Numbered from the stretch's first letter, positions 8,162-17,795 are shown. The stretch is DNA of 39,023 nucleotides from Deltaproteobacteria bacterium (GCA_020354645.1 CP070652.1:2125535-2164557), one strand, 5' to 3'. Notes: generated from the letters alone by a model not told the origin. A program made the numbers and translations.

Positions 8162-9463
8162 ATGACCGATTCATCTCTTTTGCCCGAAGGCGACCAGTAT
8201 CTGAGGCTTGAATGGCTCATGTTCGCCCGGCTTCTCTTTACGACGTTACTGCTTGGCTCAACCATCGTTCTGCAACTGAATCAAACCCAATCGCTGCTGT
8301 CCGTTCCACTTTTATTTCTCTATGGACTAATTGTCTTTATTTTCCTTCTCTCCTTTTTTTATACTATACTGCTGAATCGCGTAAAAAGCCGACTGCACTT
8401 CGCATACGGACAGATCGGTATCGACACCTTTATCGTTACCATGATCATATATGTAACCGGCAGCTTTTCCAGCATTTTCTCCTTTCTCTATCTTGTCGTT
8501 ATTATCTATTCCAGCATGCTTCTTTACCGAAAAGGAAGCATGTTCATGGTAGGGTTATGTGCGTTGCAGTATAGCTTGCTGGTTGGTTTGGAGTATTACG
8601 GTATCATAAAGCCCTATGTAATTGATGAAAGTCTGCTTGCAGCGGGCCATGCCTGGAGTCATGTTTTTTATAAAATTATGATTATTGTATTGGGGTGTTT
8701 TGCGGTTGCTATTTTATCCAGCTTATTGGCCGAGCAAACCATAAAGACCAAAAAAGAACTCTGGGCCATGGAGGATCATATAAAACGCGTTGAAAAAATG
8801 GCGGCGATCGGCGAAATGGGCGCCGGTTTGGCGCATGAGATCAAAAACCCGCTTGCATCGCTTACGGGATCGATTCAGCTTTTAAGAGATGGATTAAGCC
8901 GGAATTCTGATCATGATCGATTAATGCAAATTGTGTTGCGCGAAGCTGACCGTCTGAGTTCTCTGGTGAATAATTTTCTGCTATTCGCGAGACCTCCGGC
9001 CGGAAAACTTGAACCCATCGATCTAGAAAAGGCTCTAACAGAGGCAGTGGAGCTATTTGAAAAGGATAATTCCTGTTTGAGCAGAATTAAAATAAACAAA
9101 GAGATTGCTTCCGGAATTTGGATCGAAATGGATTGGCAGCATTTGCGCCAGGTTCTCTGGAATCTGTTTTTGAATTCTTCCGAGGCCATCGACGGTCAAG
9201 GGTCGATTGACATAAAACTATACCCGCTAAAGGGGAAACAAGCATGTATCGAGATTACCGACGATGGTTGTGGCATGTCCAACGAAACGATGGACTCCAT
9301 ATTTGATCCATTTTTTACTACTAAAAAAAGCGGAACCGGATTAGGCCTTTCTATCGTTCACAGCATCCTGGATTCCTATCACAGCCGACTCGAGGTTAAA
9401 AGTAAAATTAACACCGGAACTACCTTTACCTTGCGATTCACACGTATCGATCCGCCAACTTAA
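8162..9463 (+). CDS. pilS: PilS-like membrane sensor histidine kinase
   Basis: The 433-residue kinase has about six hydrophobic membrane helices in the first 190 residues and no large periplasmic domain, as in PilS. A linker follows, then the dimerisation helix with the phospho-accepting His in GAGLAHEIKNPLASLTGSIQ (about residue 225). The ATPase domain carries the N box LWNLFLNSSEAI, the G1 box ITDDGCGM, the F box DPFFTTKKSGTG and the G2 box GTGLGLSIVHS. Such kinases phosphorylate an NtrC-type response regulator (PilR) that activates sigma-54 pilin promoters. Here no regulator follows: lysS begins 200 bp later. Position after pilC supports the pilus assignment, but the partner is elsewhere or different. 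No strong ribosome-binding site precedes the ATG and no better in-frame start was found. Confidence 0.78.
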   Translation: MTDSSLLPEGDQYLRLEWLMFARLLFTTLLLGSTIVLQLNQTQSLLSVPLLFLYGLIVFIFLLSFFYTILLNRVKSRLHFAYGQIGIDTFIVTMIIYVTGSFSSIFSFLYLVVIIYSSMLLYRKGSMFMVGLCALQYSLLVGLEYYGIIKPYVIDESLLAAGHAWSHVFYKIMIIVLGCFAVAILSSLLAEQTIKTKKELWAMEDHIKRVEKMAAIGEMGAGLAHEIKNPLASLTGSIQLLRDGLSRNSDHDRLMQIVLREADRLSSLVNNFLLFARPPAGKLEPIDLEKALTEAVELFEKDNSCLSRIKINKEIASGIWIEMDWQHLRQVLWNLFLNSSEAIDGQGSIDIKLYPLKGKQACIEITDDGCGMSNETMDSIFDPFFTTKKSGTGLGLSIVHSILDSYHSRLEVKSKINTGTTFTLRFTRIDPPT

Positions 9464-9662
9464 TCTTGACACCTCAAAGCAAATAGGTTACTTCTGCTAA
9501 CTTATTCTTTCTACAGTCTATCGGTATTTCTCTATTTTGAGATAATAAGACTTTTGAGTGTGCCGGTTAACTAAAACGGCTTAAGTCAGCGATTGTAAAA
9601 CAGCTGAAATTTATAACCGGCAAGGATTTAAAACGGTATTTATTAAAATAATCAGGTAGTGA

Positions 9663-11144
9663 ATGAACACGGAGAAAACAAGCGAGATCCTTGAAAAGCG
9701 CAAACAAAAACTGGCTGAATTGAAGCGTCGCGGCATAAATCTTTTTCCAAATGATTTTAGTATTTTACATACGATAAAGGATATCCGCAGGGCCATTTCA
9801 GCCCCTCCAAATACCCTTACGGAAACCGCTCCCATCTTTACAGTTGCCGGACGAATGATGGCCGTTAACCGGTTTGGCAAGACCTGTTTTATCCGTTTCA
9901 GGGACCGGACCGGACAGCTTCAGGCCTATGTGCGACAGGACCGGATCGGTGATGAACGCTACAGCCTTTTTAAACAGCTTGACGTTGGGGACTTTGTTGG
10001 CCTGAGCGGTGGAATGTTTAAGACGAAAACCGGCGAGTGGACACTGTTGGCGAATGATTTGAGACTTCTTTGCAAAACAAACCGACCTCTGCCCGAGAAA
10101 TTCCATGGTCTTAGGGATCCTGAAAAACGCTATCGGCAGCGTTATTTAGATCTTATTATGAATTCCGAAGTCCGGGATATATTTGTGAAGCGCTCTGCTA
10201 TTGTTCAGGCAATTCGCACATTTTTTCTCGATCGCGAGTTCTTGGAAGTAGAAACTCCAATGATGCAGCCCATCCCAGGCGGCGCAGAGGCGACGCCGTT
10301 TAAAACATATCATAATGCGTTGGGGATGGATCTGTTTTTGCGCATTGCTCCGGAACTTTACCTAAAGCGACTCGTCGTGGGCGGTTTTGAGCGGGTGTTT
10401 GAGATTAACCGAAATTTCAGAAATGAAGGCATCTCAACCGAGCATAATCCCGAGTTCACGATGTTGGAATTCTACCAGGCTTATGCAACCTACCAAGATT
10501 TGATGACCTTGACCGAAGACCTTTTCAAGTATGTGGCCCAGACCGTTGCCGGCTCGACAGTGATTACCTACCAGGGCAATACGATTGATTTTAGTGATAA
10601 ATGGCAGCGGTTATCGCTTTTGTCAGCTTTGGAAAAGATTGGCGGCGTTGATTCAAGCCTCTTCGAAGATCGCGGGGGTCTGCTTGAGTTTGCCTCCCGC
10701 AGCGGAATTAAAATCACTAAAACCGGGCGGATCGGAAAAATTATCACCAAGTTGTTCGATGTGCTGGTGGAGCCAAAACTGATACAGCCGACGTATATCA
10801 CTGGATATCCGGTTGAAGTTTCTCCCCTGTCCCGAAAAAATGATAACGACCCCACCGTGACTGATCGTTTTGAACTCTTTATCGCCGGGCATGAAATCGC
10901 CAACGGATTTTCGGAACTCAATGATCCTGAGGATCAGAAAGATCGCTTTTTGCTGCAGGCTGCACGCCGAGAGGAAGGTGATGAAGAGGCTCATCAAATG
11001 GATGAGGATTTCATCGAAGCCCTGGAGTATGGTATGCCTCCAACCGCCGGTGAGGGCATCGGAATTGACCGGGTGACCATGCTTTTAACTGATTCGGCCT
11101 CTATCCGCGAAGTAATTTTATTTCCCCACATGAAGCCCAGATGA
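9663..11144 (+). CDS. lysS: Lysyl-tRNA synthetase, class II
   Basis: The 493-residue product is a full-length class II LysRS, which charges tRNA-Lys in the cytoplasm. An OB-fold anticodon-binding domain (about residues 60-150) contains VAGRMMAVNRFGKTCFIRFR and is followed by the bridging segment GLRDPEKRYRQRYLDLIMN. The catalytic domain has motif 1 (FLEVETPMMQPIPGGAEATPF), motif 2 (FEINRNFRNEGISTEHNPEF) and motif 3 (GEGIGIDRVTMLLTDS), then REVILFPHMKP. The ATG at 9663 has only a weak AGGTAG upstream. The roughly 200-bp spacer before it is AT-rich and probably holds the promoter of the long envelope operon. lysS at the head of lolCD and bamA is a recurrent arrangement in delta-type bacteria (recollection). 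Confidence 0.97.
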   Translation: MNTEKTSEILEKRKQKLAELKRRGINLFPNDFSILHTIKDIRRAISAPPNTLTETAPIFTVAGRMMAVNRFGKTCFIRFRDRTGQLQAYVRQDRIGDERYSLFKQLDVGDFVGLSGGMFKTKTGEWTLLANDLRLLCKTNRPLPEKFHGLRDPEKRYRQRYLDLIMNSEVRDIFVKRSAIVQAIRTFFLDREFLEVETPMMQPIPGGAEATPFKTYHNALGMDLFLRIAPELYLKRLVVGGFERVFEINRNFRNEGISTEHNPEFTMLEFYQAYATYQDLMTLTEDLFKYVAQTVAGSTVITYQGNTIDFSDKWQRLSLLSALEKIGGVDSSLFEDRGGLLEFASRSGIKITKTGRIGKIITKLFDVLVEPKLIQPTYITGYPVEVSPLSRKNDNDPTVTDRFELFIAGHEIANGFSELNDPEDQKDRFLLQAARREEGDEEAHQMDEDFIEALEYGMPPTAGEGIGIDRVTMLLTDSASIREVILFPHMKPR

Positions 11145-11257
11145 GTTTTTAATTATGGGGTACAGTTTATCGAGCCCGGTCTGCCAACAACAAAGAATCG
11201 GAAAAATTCAAATTCCGGAAGGTTTCCGGTACCGCTGGGAGCATCGAAGACAATCAA

Positions 11258-12493
11258 ATGGCTTTTGAATATTTCATAGGTCGCCGCTATCTTAGGGCCA
11301 AACAAAAACAGGCGTTCATATCATTAATTACCATTCTGTCAACTGCTGGGGTTGCGGTCGGTGTTATGGCGCTGATTGTGGTCATTGCAGTTATGTCCGG
11401 TTTTGAATCTGACCTTAAATCCCGTATTCTCGGTGGCCAGGCCCACATAGAAGTGAAGCGGCACGGCAGCGCTTTTACAGACTATCGTCGGGTACTTGAG
11501 TTTCTTCAAACCGTAGAAGGCGTCGAAGCCGCCTCTCCTGTCATCTACAGCCAGGTGATGATTCGATCGTCATCCGGGGTGTCCGGAGCGGCCTTGCGGG
11601 GTGTTGAACCCCAATCGGCCGGAAAGGTGATTAAAACGCTTGAAAACATCTCCCTGACCGAATCACATTCGGATCAGATTGAGAACAAAATTGACAGCAT
11701 ACCAGGAATTGTTTTAGGCCGAGAATTGGCAAAAAATCTCGGTGTCGGTAAAGGCGATTTGGTCTATCTGATTTCATCTCGCGGAATGCTTTCGCCAATT
11801 GGCCATATGCCGGCAATGAAGCAGTTCCGGGTTACTGATTTTTTCAAGTCTGGAATGTATGATTTCGATCAGGTGTTTGCTTACATTCATATAAAGGATG
11901 CCCAGCGAATTCTGCGCATGGGAAATTCCGTAAGCGCGATTGAGGTACGCGTGAGAGACATCTACCGGGCCATGGCTATTTCAGAACAGATCGCTTCCGG
12001 CCTGGGTTTTCCCTATTGGGCTTGGGACTGGATGCGCAAAAATCAAAACCTGTTTACCGCCCTTAAGCTCGAACGAATCGTTATGTTCATCATTTTAACC
12101 CTGATCATACTCGTGGCTGCCTTCAATATTGCCTCAACACTGATCATGATGGTTATGGGCAAAACCAAAGACATTGCTATTTTAAAAGCAATGGGTGCTA
12201 CCGATAAAAGCATTCGTAAAATATTTGTTTTTAAAGGAATGGTCATCGGTACGGTCGGCACCACCCTGGGCCTCTGCTTGGGGTTTGTTCTGTGCACCGT
12301 GCTAAAACATTACAACATTCATGAACTTACCGGAGATATATACTATTTCACCACAAAACTCCCCGTAAAGCTTGAGTTTTTGGATGTCTTTTTCATCGTA
12401 TCTTCTGCACTCATCATCTGTTTTTTAGCCACGCTTTATCCTGCGCGCCAGGCATCCAGGCTTGATCCTGTTGAGGCGATTCGTTATGGTTAA
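11258..12493 (+). CDS. lolC: Lipoprotein-releasing ABC transporter permease (LolC/LolE type)
   Basis: The 411-residue protein has the LolC/E fold. An N-terminal membrane helix (ISLITILSTAGVAVGVMALI) is followed by a large periplasmic MacB-like domain (about residues 50-270) and three C-terminal membrane helices, beginning IVMFIILTLIILVAAFNIAS, with AILKAMGATDKSIRKIFVFKG as the cytoplasmic coupling loop. It ends LYPARQASRLDPVEAIRYG, the classic LolC/E C-terminus. With LolD it pulls lipidated proteins out of the inner membrane and hands them to LolA. Only one permease gene is present, so a homodimer or a distant second subunit is implied. Its stop lies inside the first codons of lolD. LolC and LolE cannot be told apart here; the symbol follows common usage for single-copy forms. 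Confidence 0.92.
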   Translation: MAFEYFIGRRYLRAKQKQAFISLITILSTAGVAVGVMALIVVIAVMSGFESDLKSRILGGQAHIEVKRHGSAFTDYRRVLEFLQTVEGVEAASPVIYSQVMIRSSSGVSGAALRGVEPQSAGKVIKTLENISLTESHSDQIENKIDSIPGIVLGRELAKNLGVGKGDLVYLISSRGMLSPIGHMPAMKQFRVTDFFKSGMYDFDQVFAYIHIKDAQRILRMGNSVSAIEVRVRDIYRAMAISEQIASGLGFPYWAWDWMRKNQNLFTALKLERIVMFIILTLIILVAAFNIASTLIMMVMGKTKDIAILKAMGATDKSIRKIFVFKGMVIGTVGTTLGLCLGFVLCTVLKHYNIHELTGDIYYFTTKLPVKLEFLDVFFIVSSALIICFLATLYPARQASRLDPVEAIRYG

Positions 12494-13214
12494 CTCCAGG
12501 GAACAAGGCAACCCAACCACTGAAGCAGCTGTGGTGGATTCCCTAATCAGCATCAGGGATCTTTGCAAGAGTTTCAACAGCAGTGGTAGCCGCATCGATA
12601 TTTTAAAAGGTATAAACGCTGACTTGAAAACAGGTGAGACATTAGCCGTCGTCGGTCCATCCGGAATTGGTAAATCCACCCTTCTTCACATTCTCGGCAC
12701 CCTCGACCGTCCGGATAAAGGCAAGATTTTTTTTAAAGGTGAAGAAATTTTTCAATTTGACGATGCCAAACTGGCAAGAGTTCGAAACGAATCAGTCGGG
12801 TTTGTTTTCCAGTTTCATCACCTTTTACCGGAATTTTCAGCACTGGAAAATGCGATGATGCCGGGACTCATAAGCGGATTGAGTAAAGATCAAGCGGGTG
12901 AAGCAGCCGAAAATATTTTAGTCAGGGTCGGACTCAAGGATAGATTGTTTCACCGTGTCACAAAACTCTCCGGCGGAGAACAACAACGGGTTGCGTTAGC
13001 CCGGGCACTTGTTCTTAAACCGGATGTACTGTTGGCCGATGAACCGACAGGCAATCTGGATAAAAGAAACAGCGAACAGGTCCACAATCTGCTGTTGGAG
13101 TTAAATCAAGAGCTTGGTATGACGCTGGTTGTCGTGACACACAATATGGAACTGGCACATTATATGGAACGGCGGGTTACTATCATTGACGGGCTGCTGG
13201 TTGAAACAGATTAG
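12486..13214 (+). CDS. lolD: Lipoprotein-releasing ABC transporter ATPase LolD
   Basis: The 242-residue ATPase has all nucleotide-binding motifs: Walker A GPSGIGKST (about residue 56), Q-loop FVFQFHHLLPEFSA, signature LSGGEQQRV, Walker B VLLADEPTGNLD and switch histidine VVVTHNMELA. The FQFHHLLPEF stretch is characteristic of LolD among MacB-like ATPases. It powers LolC/E to release outer-membrane lipoproteins. The ATG at 12486 overlaps the last eight bases of lolC (ATGGTTAA), with GAGG at 12473-12476 upstream. That start is chosen over the TTG at 12462 because it gives the usual LolD length and translational coupling. A poorly conserved stretch of about 20 residues precedes the ABC core at SLISIRDLCKSFN. 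Confidence 0.93.
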   Translation: MVNSREQGNPTTEAAVVDSLISIRDLCKSFNSSGSRIDILKGINADLKTGETLAVVGPSGIGKSTLLHILGTLDRPDKGKIFFKGEEIFQFDDAKLARVRNESVGFVFQFHHLLPEFSALENAMMPGLISGLSKDQAGEAAENILVRVGLKDRLFHRVTKLSGGEQQRVALARALVLKPDVLLADEPTGNLDKRNSEQVHNLLLELNQELGMTLVVVTHNMELAHYMERRVTIIDGLLVETD

Positions 13215-13251
13215 ATTGCATGGATTTTCGTTATATAAATAGCTACTGTTT

Positions 13252-15951
13252 GTGAACAAGGGATTCTGGGTTGTGGTCGTGCTGAGGAATTTTATATGCT
13301 TTTGGTTAAATTTGCTTGTTTTCGCCTTTATATTTTTTTTCCCAACTGCCCTATGCGCTCAGAAAAAAGTTAGTGTCACTGTATTACCGTTTGAAATCCA
13401 TGCCGGGGAAGAACTTGAATACCTAGAGTCCGAAATATCGAATGCCATTAAAAAATATCTTGAACAGGAAGGTGCCGTCGTTTTGCTTCTAGCCCCTGAT
13501 TCGCAAGAATCCTGGCAAGCAAAGAGAGAAAGCCTTGATGGAATCCGCCAACTGGGTTTGGAGTCCGGCACAGACTATATCGTTTGGGGGTCTATGACCT
13601 GGATTGGCAGACAGTTTAGTCTGGATGCAAAACTGCTGGAGCTTTTTGGAAATCAAACGTCCAATATTTTCGCTGTTGAAGGTCGGGGTATCGAAAACCT
13701 TCCGGGCCGCGTAAATGCGTTGGCGCAAGAGATTGCGCTAAAACTATTTGCGCGAGAAAAAATTGTCGAGATACGAATTGAAGGCAACGATCGCATTGAA
13801 GTTGATGCGATTAAAAGAGTGATTAAAACAACACCTGGTGACATCTATCGGGTAAAAAGTCTTTCCGATGACCTTAAAGCTGTTTTTATGATGGGGTATT
13901 TTGATGACGTCCGGATTGAGGCTGAGGAAGCCCCGGGTGGTAAGATCATCATTTTCAGGGTAAAAGAGAAACAGACCATCCGACGTCTCCGAGTTAAGGG
14001 TAGCCTTAGTATCTATGACGAAGAAGAGCTTTTGAAAGAGATAACTATCCGTAGGGGTTCGATTCTGAACATCTTCAAGATACAAAATAACGTTGAACGG
14101 ATTGAAAACCTCTACAAGGAAAAAAATTATCATAATGTTAAGGTTGAATACAAAATTATCGAACAAAACAACAATCAGGCCGATTTGGAATTTATCATAG
14201 ACGAAGGAAAAAAAGTTCGGATTAAATCGATCATATTCTCCGGTAACACTGCCTATAAAGACAAGAATCTGAAAAAAGTAATGAAGACATCTGAGAAAGG
14301 ATTTTTTTCATGGCTTACCGGCTCCGGTGACTTGAAAAGGGAGGATTTAAATGAGGATGTCGCTCGCCTCACGGCTTTTTACCGCAATCATGGTTATATC
14401 CAGGCCCGGATTGGTGAACCGGACGTTGAGTTAACGGCGGATTATATAGATATTAACATTAAAATCAATGAAGGGTCGCGGTTTAAGGTTGGAAATGTGG
14501 ACATAGAGGGTGATCTGTTGCTGCCTAAGGAAAAGCTGCTGGAAAAATTAATCATTCAAAAAGAGGAGTTTTATAGTCACCAGGTTTTACGGCAAGATGT
14601 TTTAGTACTTACAGACTTTTACGCCGACCAAGGGTATGCGCATGTAAATGTATCGCCCCGCATTGACGAAGTTTCAGATCAATTGATCGTCAATATTACC
14701 TATGTCATTAAAAAGGAAAAACAGGTATATTTTGAGGAGATTATCATCTCCGGGAATAGCAAAACCAGGGACAAGGTCATTCGCAGAGAACTCAGGGTTT
14801 ATGAACAGGAACTTTACAGCATGACACGCATGCAACGCAGCGTCCGTAATTTGCATAGACTTGATTATTTCAAAGATGTAAAGGTCAATCAATCCAAGGG
14901 AAGCGATGACGATAAAATGATAATAAAGATTGATGTTGAGGAAAAAGCAACCGGAGCCTTTACTTTCGGCGGTGGTTACAGCAACACCGAAAAAGTTTTC
15001 GTGATGGCATCCATATCCCAGAGGAACCTTTTTGGCCGTGGGCAGATCCTTGACCTAAGAGCCAATTGGGGCGATGAAACCCAAAAATACTCTATTAATT
15101 TTACCGAACCCTGGTTGTTTGGCATTCCACTGACTGCCGGGTTTAGAATCTATAACTGGGTTTCGGATTTTGACAGTTACGAAAAGGATAGCGTAGGCGG
15201 CAGCATAAGATTAGGGTATCCGATATTTGATTTCACCCGGTTCAATGTTTCTTTTTCCCGGGATATATCACAAATAGAAATTAGCGAATCGGAAAATGTT
15301 CCTGCATCTATTCAGGAATTGGTGGATGAGTTCGGTGAGGAAGAAGATATAATTACCAATAGCGTTACGGGTGCGTTAAGGTATGATACCCGAGTTCGGC
15401 TTTTTGATCCTCCGAAGGGGCAGAAACATCGCTTGACCGTCGAATATGCGGGTTTCGGCGGTGATATCGAGTTTGTAAAGTCCATCGGTGAAGTCGGATG
15501 GTATTTCCCACTGTTTTGGGAATTTATCGGCCATATCCATGCTGAAGGCGGCTACGGCTGGGAAGGTAAAGACGGGATATGGCCTGATTATGAAAGATTT
15601 TTTCTGGGTGGCATCGATTCGTTACGGGGTTTTGACGAAGATGACTTGAGTCCAAGAGATGAGAATGGTAATGAAATTGGTGGCGATAAATACGTACAGT
15701 TCAATTTTGAGCTAATATTTCCGCTGCTTAAGGATACCGGACTTGATGGGGTTGTTTTTATCGACACCGGCAATGTTGCGGCTGAAGATGCAGCATTAGA
15801 CTTGGGCGATTTGCGCACCAGCACCGGATTTGAATTCAGATGAAACTCTCCGGTCGGCCCGATCCGTTTGGCCTATGGCTATATTCTTGATCCGCAACCG
15901 ACTGATAAAAACCGCGGGCAATGGGAGTTCTCACTGGGCGCAGCCTTCTAG
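13252..15951 (+). CDS. bamA: Outer-membrane assembly factor BamA, interrupted by an in-frame TGA at 15841-15843
   Basis: Read to the first stop, the product is 863 residues; read through TGA it is 899 residues and ends at TAG 15949-15951. A signal peptide (FICFWLNLLVFAFIFFFPTA) is followed by an extra domain of about 140 residues (VSVTVLPFEIHAGEELEYLE to NALAQEIALKLF) resembling the TolB-N/FlgO fold. Next come POTRA repeats, first at IVEIRIEGNDRIEVDAIKRV, and the Omp85 barrel with FFLGGIDSLRGF, the lid-loop RGF motif. The frame ends FEFR-TGA and continues NSPVGPIRLAYGYILDPQPT to EFSLGAAF. Known BamA proteins have R/Q-W-x-SP-x-GP here (W-M-SPLGP in E. coli, from memory), so TGA replaces TGG, and the real C-terminal Phe beta-signal lies downstream. 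GTG 13252 is the longest start; GTG 13273 has AAGGGA 9 nt before it and may be preferable. Confidence 0.9.
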
Positions 15952-16092
15952 TTGCACAAAACTCCGGTTAGTTTATATCGAAATGAGAGGTCATCCTGTC
16001 AGCAAATTAATTAGTTCATCATTTGGGAATGCGAACGTAAGGAAGCCAGGAAGTTTTTGGTACCAAAACGATGGTTTCTGAGGGGGGTAAAA

Positions 16093-16650
16093 ATGCGAAA
16101 GATAAAAATTGTTTTAGCGGTTAATATTTTGATCAGCGTATTTCTCGTGATGACATCCTATGGGGCCGATGTCGCGAAAATTGGCGTAATCGATATGCAA
16201 AGAGTTTTGGAGACTTCTAGCGCCGGTAAAGCAGCGCTGGATGAAATCAAGAAGCAAAAGGAAGTGATGGAAACAGAGCTTCAGAAAAAAAAGGAAGAAA
16301 TTGAAGAACTCCGCAAGCAACTTGAGCGGGACGCCATGGTGCTAAGCAGGGAGAAAAGAGAGGAAAAAGAGCGAGAAGGGCGCATCAAACTGAATGACTT
16401 TAAGACGCTGCAAAAAAAATACGTGGCCGAGTTGAAAGAGCAAGAAAAGAGACATCTCCTGCGCATGCGAAAAGATATATTTAATATCATCCAGAAAATC
16501 GGAAAAAAGGAAGGCTATCTTCTTATTGTAGACAATGTCAGTGTATTATATTCTCCTACATCGATCGATATTACAGATCAGCTGATAAAAGATTACAATG
16601 CTAAATATGCTCAACAACAAGGCGAGGCTACTAAAAAGAGCAAAAAATAA
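16093..16650 (+). CDS. skp: Periplasmic chaperone Skp/OmpH family
   Basis: The 185-residue protein has a signal peptide (MRKIKIVLAVNILISVFLVM then TSYGA). A short beta part, KIGVIDMQRVLETSSAGKAA, is the hallmark of the OmpH family. A long charged coiled coil rich in Lys and Glu (about residues 55-140) follows, then the closing beta segment GYLLIVDNVSVLYSPTSIDI. Skp trimers hold unfolded outer-membrane proteins in a cage on their way to BamA. The ATG at 16093 follows GAGGGGGGT at the right distance; a longer in-frame reading from 16057 lacks such a site and would spoil the signal peptide. It sits between bamA and lpxD, as in many Gram-negative genomes. The Lys-rich C-terminus is slightly longer than usual. 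Confidence 0.92.
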   Translation: MRKIKIVLAVNILISVFLVMTSYGADVAKIGVIDMQRVLETSSAGKAALDEIKKQKEVMETELQKKKEEIEELRKQLERDAMVLSREKREEKEREGRIKLNDFKTLQKKYVAELKEQEKRHLLRMRKDIFNIIQKIGKKEGYLLIVDNVSVLYSPTSIDITDQLIKDYNAKYAQQQGEATKKSKK

Positions 16651-16678
16651 CCGCGGGTTTTATTTTTAAGGTGTGTTT

Positions 16679-17707
16679 ATGGAGTTATCGCTCAACCAAA
16701 TAGCTGAATTATTAGATGGCGAAGTTTTTGGCGATTTGGAGAAGATAATTCGTGATGTAGCTCCCTTCGAAACTGCCAACGACAATCAGATCACCTTTGC
16801 CGACAGTGCCAGATTTTATAAAAACCTTGAACGCACGGCAGCCGGTGCCGTTATAGTTCCCCGAAAGGTAAAGGCTGCGGATAAAAACATAGTTAAAGTC
16901 GACAACCACAAGGCGGCCTTCGCCAGGCTTATGGATGTCTATCACCCCGCCGCGAAACCCAAAACAGGGATCCGGTCAACTGCGGTTGTCGGTAAAAATT
17001 TTAAATGTGGCAAAGATGTATCCATTGCACCGATGGTTGTAATTGGAAACAATGTTTCCTTAGGCCATGGCGTGATTTTATATCCCGGTGTCGTCATCGG
17101 GGACAATGTTCTGATTGGCGATGAAACAAAAATTTATCCCAATGTAACCGTGCAAGAAAACTGCAGGCTGGGCAACCGGGTAATCATTCATGCCGGAACG
17201 GTCATCGGCAGTGACGGATATGGATTTGTTGCAGAGGGGGAAAGTTACCGCAAGATCCCCCAGCTGGGTTTTGTTCAGATCGATGATGATGTGGAGATCG
17301 GTGCGTGCAATACAATTGACCGCGCCACTTTTGGTAAAACCTGGATTCAGCGGGGCGTAAAGACGGATAACCTCGTACACATCGCGCACAATGTGACGGT
17401 TGGGAAAAATACGGTCATCGTTGCGCAGACCGGAATCGCCGGGAGTTCAACCATTGGAAACCAGGCAACCCTTGCTGCTCAGGTCGGAATAGGCGGCCAT
17501 GTTCATGTCGGTGATAATGTAATGATCGGTGCGCGGGGCGGAGTGACCAAATCGGTGGCAAACGGTGAGATTGTCAGTGGCTTTCCAGAGATTCCCCACC
17601 GGTTGTGGCTCAAGGTGCAACGGATAATACCACGACTGCCTGAAATTAAGAAAAAACTGGCGATCGTTGAGAAACGTTTGAAAAAACTCGAAGAAAAGTT
17701 AGACTGA
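16679..17707 (+). CDS. lpxD: UDP-3-O-acylglucosamine N-acyltransferase LpxD
   Basis: The 342-residue enzyme transfers a second 3-hydroxyacyl chain from ACP to UDP-3-O-acyl-glucosamine, the third step of lipid A synthesis. An N-terminal uridine-binding domain (about residues 1-100, with FADSARFYKNLERTAAGAVI) is followed by a left-handed beta helix of hexapeptide repeats (VSIAPMVVIGNNVSLGHGVI onward) and a C-terminal helix ending in a Lys-rich coiled coil. The catalytic His lies in DNLVHIAHNVTVGKNTVIVA, matching the family, and GSDGYGFVAEGESYRKIPQL is a signature segment. The ATG at 16679 has AAGGTG 5 nt before it; a GTG two codons earlier is less likely. It follows skp by 28 bp and precedes fabZ in the same operon. 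Confidence 0.96.
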   Translation: MELSLNQIAELLDGEVFGDLEKIIRDVAPFETANDNQITFADSARFYKNLERTAAGAVIVPRKVKAADKNIVKVDNHKAAFARLMDVYHPAAKPKTGIRSTAVVGKNFKCGKDVSIAPMVVIGNNVSLGHGVILYPGVVIGDNVLIGDETKIYPNVTVQENCRLGNRVIIHAGTVIGSDGYGFVAEGESYRKIPQLGFVQIDDDVEIGACNTIDRATFGKTWIQRGVKTDNLVHIAHNVTVGKNTVIVAQTGIAGSSTIGNQATLAAQVGIGGHVHVGDNVMIGARGGVTKSVANGEIVSGFPEIPHRLWLKVQRIIPRLPEIKKKLAIVEKRLKKLEEKLD

Positions 17708-17795
17708 TCATAGGTTGAATCCGATTAGCATCCTGCTCGGATCAGATGAAATTTTTTCTAACAAGGGCGATTGGAATCTTGCACGGAGAACTGTG

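Noticed and set aside
9466..9494. Promoter TTGACA with 17-bp spacing before lysS
   Set aside because: The -35 is perfect but the corresponding -10 (TACTTC) matches only two of six bases.
15844..15900. Possible SECIS element after the bamA TGA (GGCC...GGCC stem), implying selenocysteine
   Set aside because: Only four apical pairs with a mismatch below, and the family residue is Trp rather than Cys; a substitution of TGG is simpler.
13252..15951. Altered genetic code with UGA read as Trp
   Set aside because: Several clear genes in the window end in TGA (for example pilC, lysS, fabZ) and Trp is otherwise encoded by TGG.
16651..16670. Terminator after skp (CCGCGG followed by TTTTATTTTT)
   Set aside because: The stem is only a 6-bp palindrome without a loop and the operon continues into lpxD 28 bp after the stop.
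17715..17795. Longer fabZ start at TTG 17715
   Set aside because: The extra 27 residues have no family similarity and lack a ribosome-binding site, whereas ATG 17796 has GGAGA 6 nt upstream.
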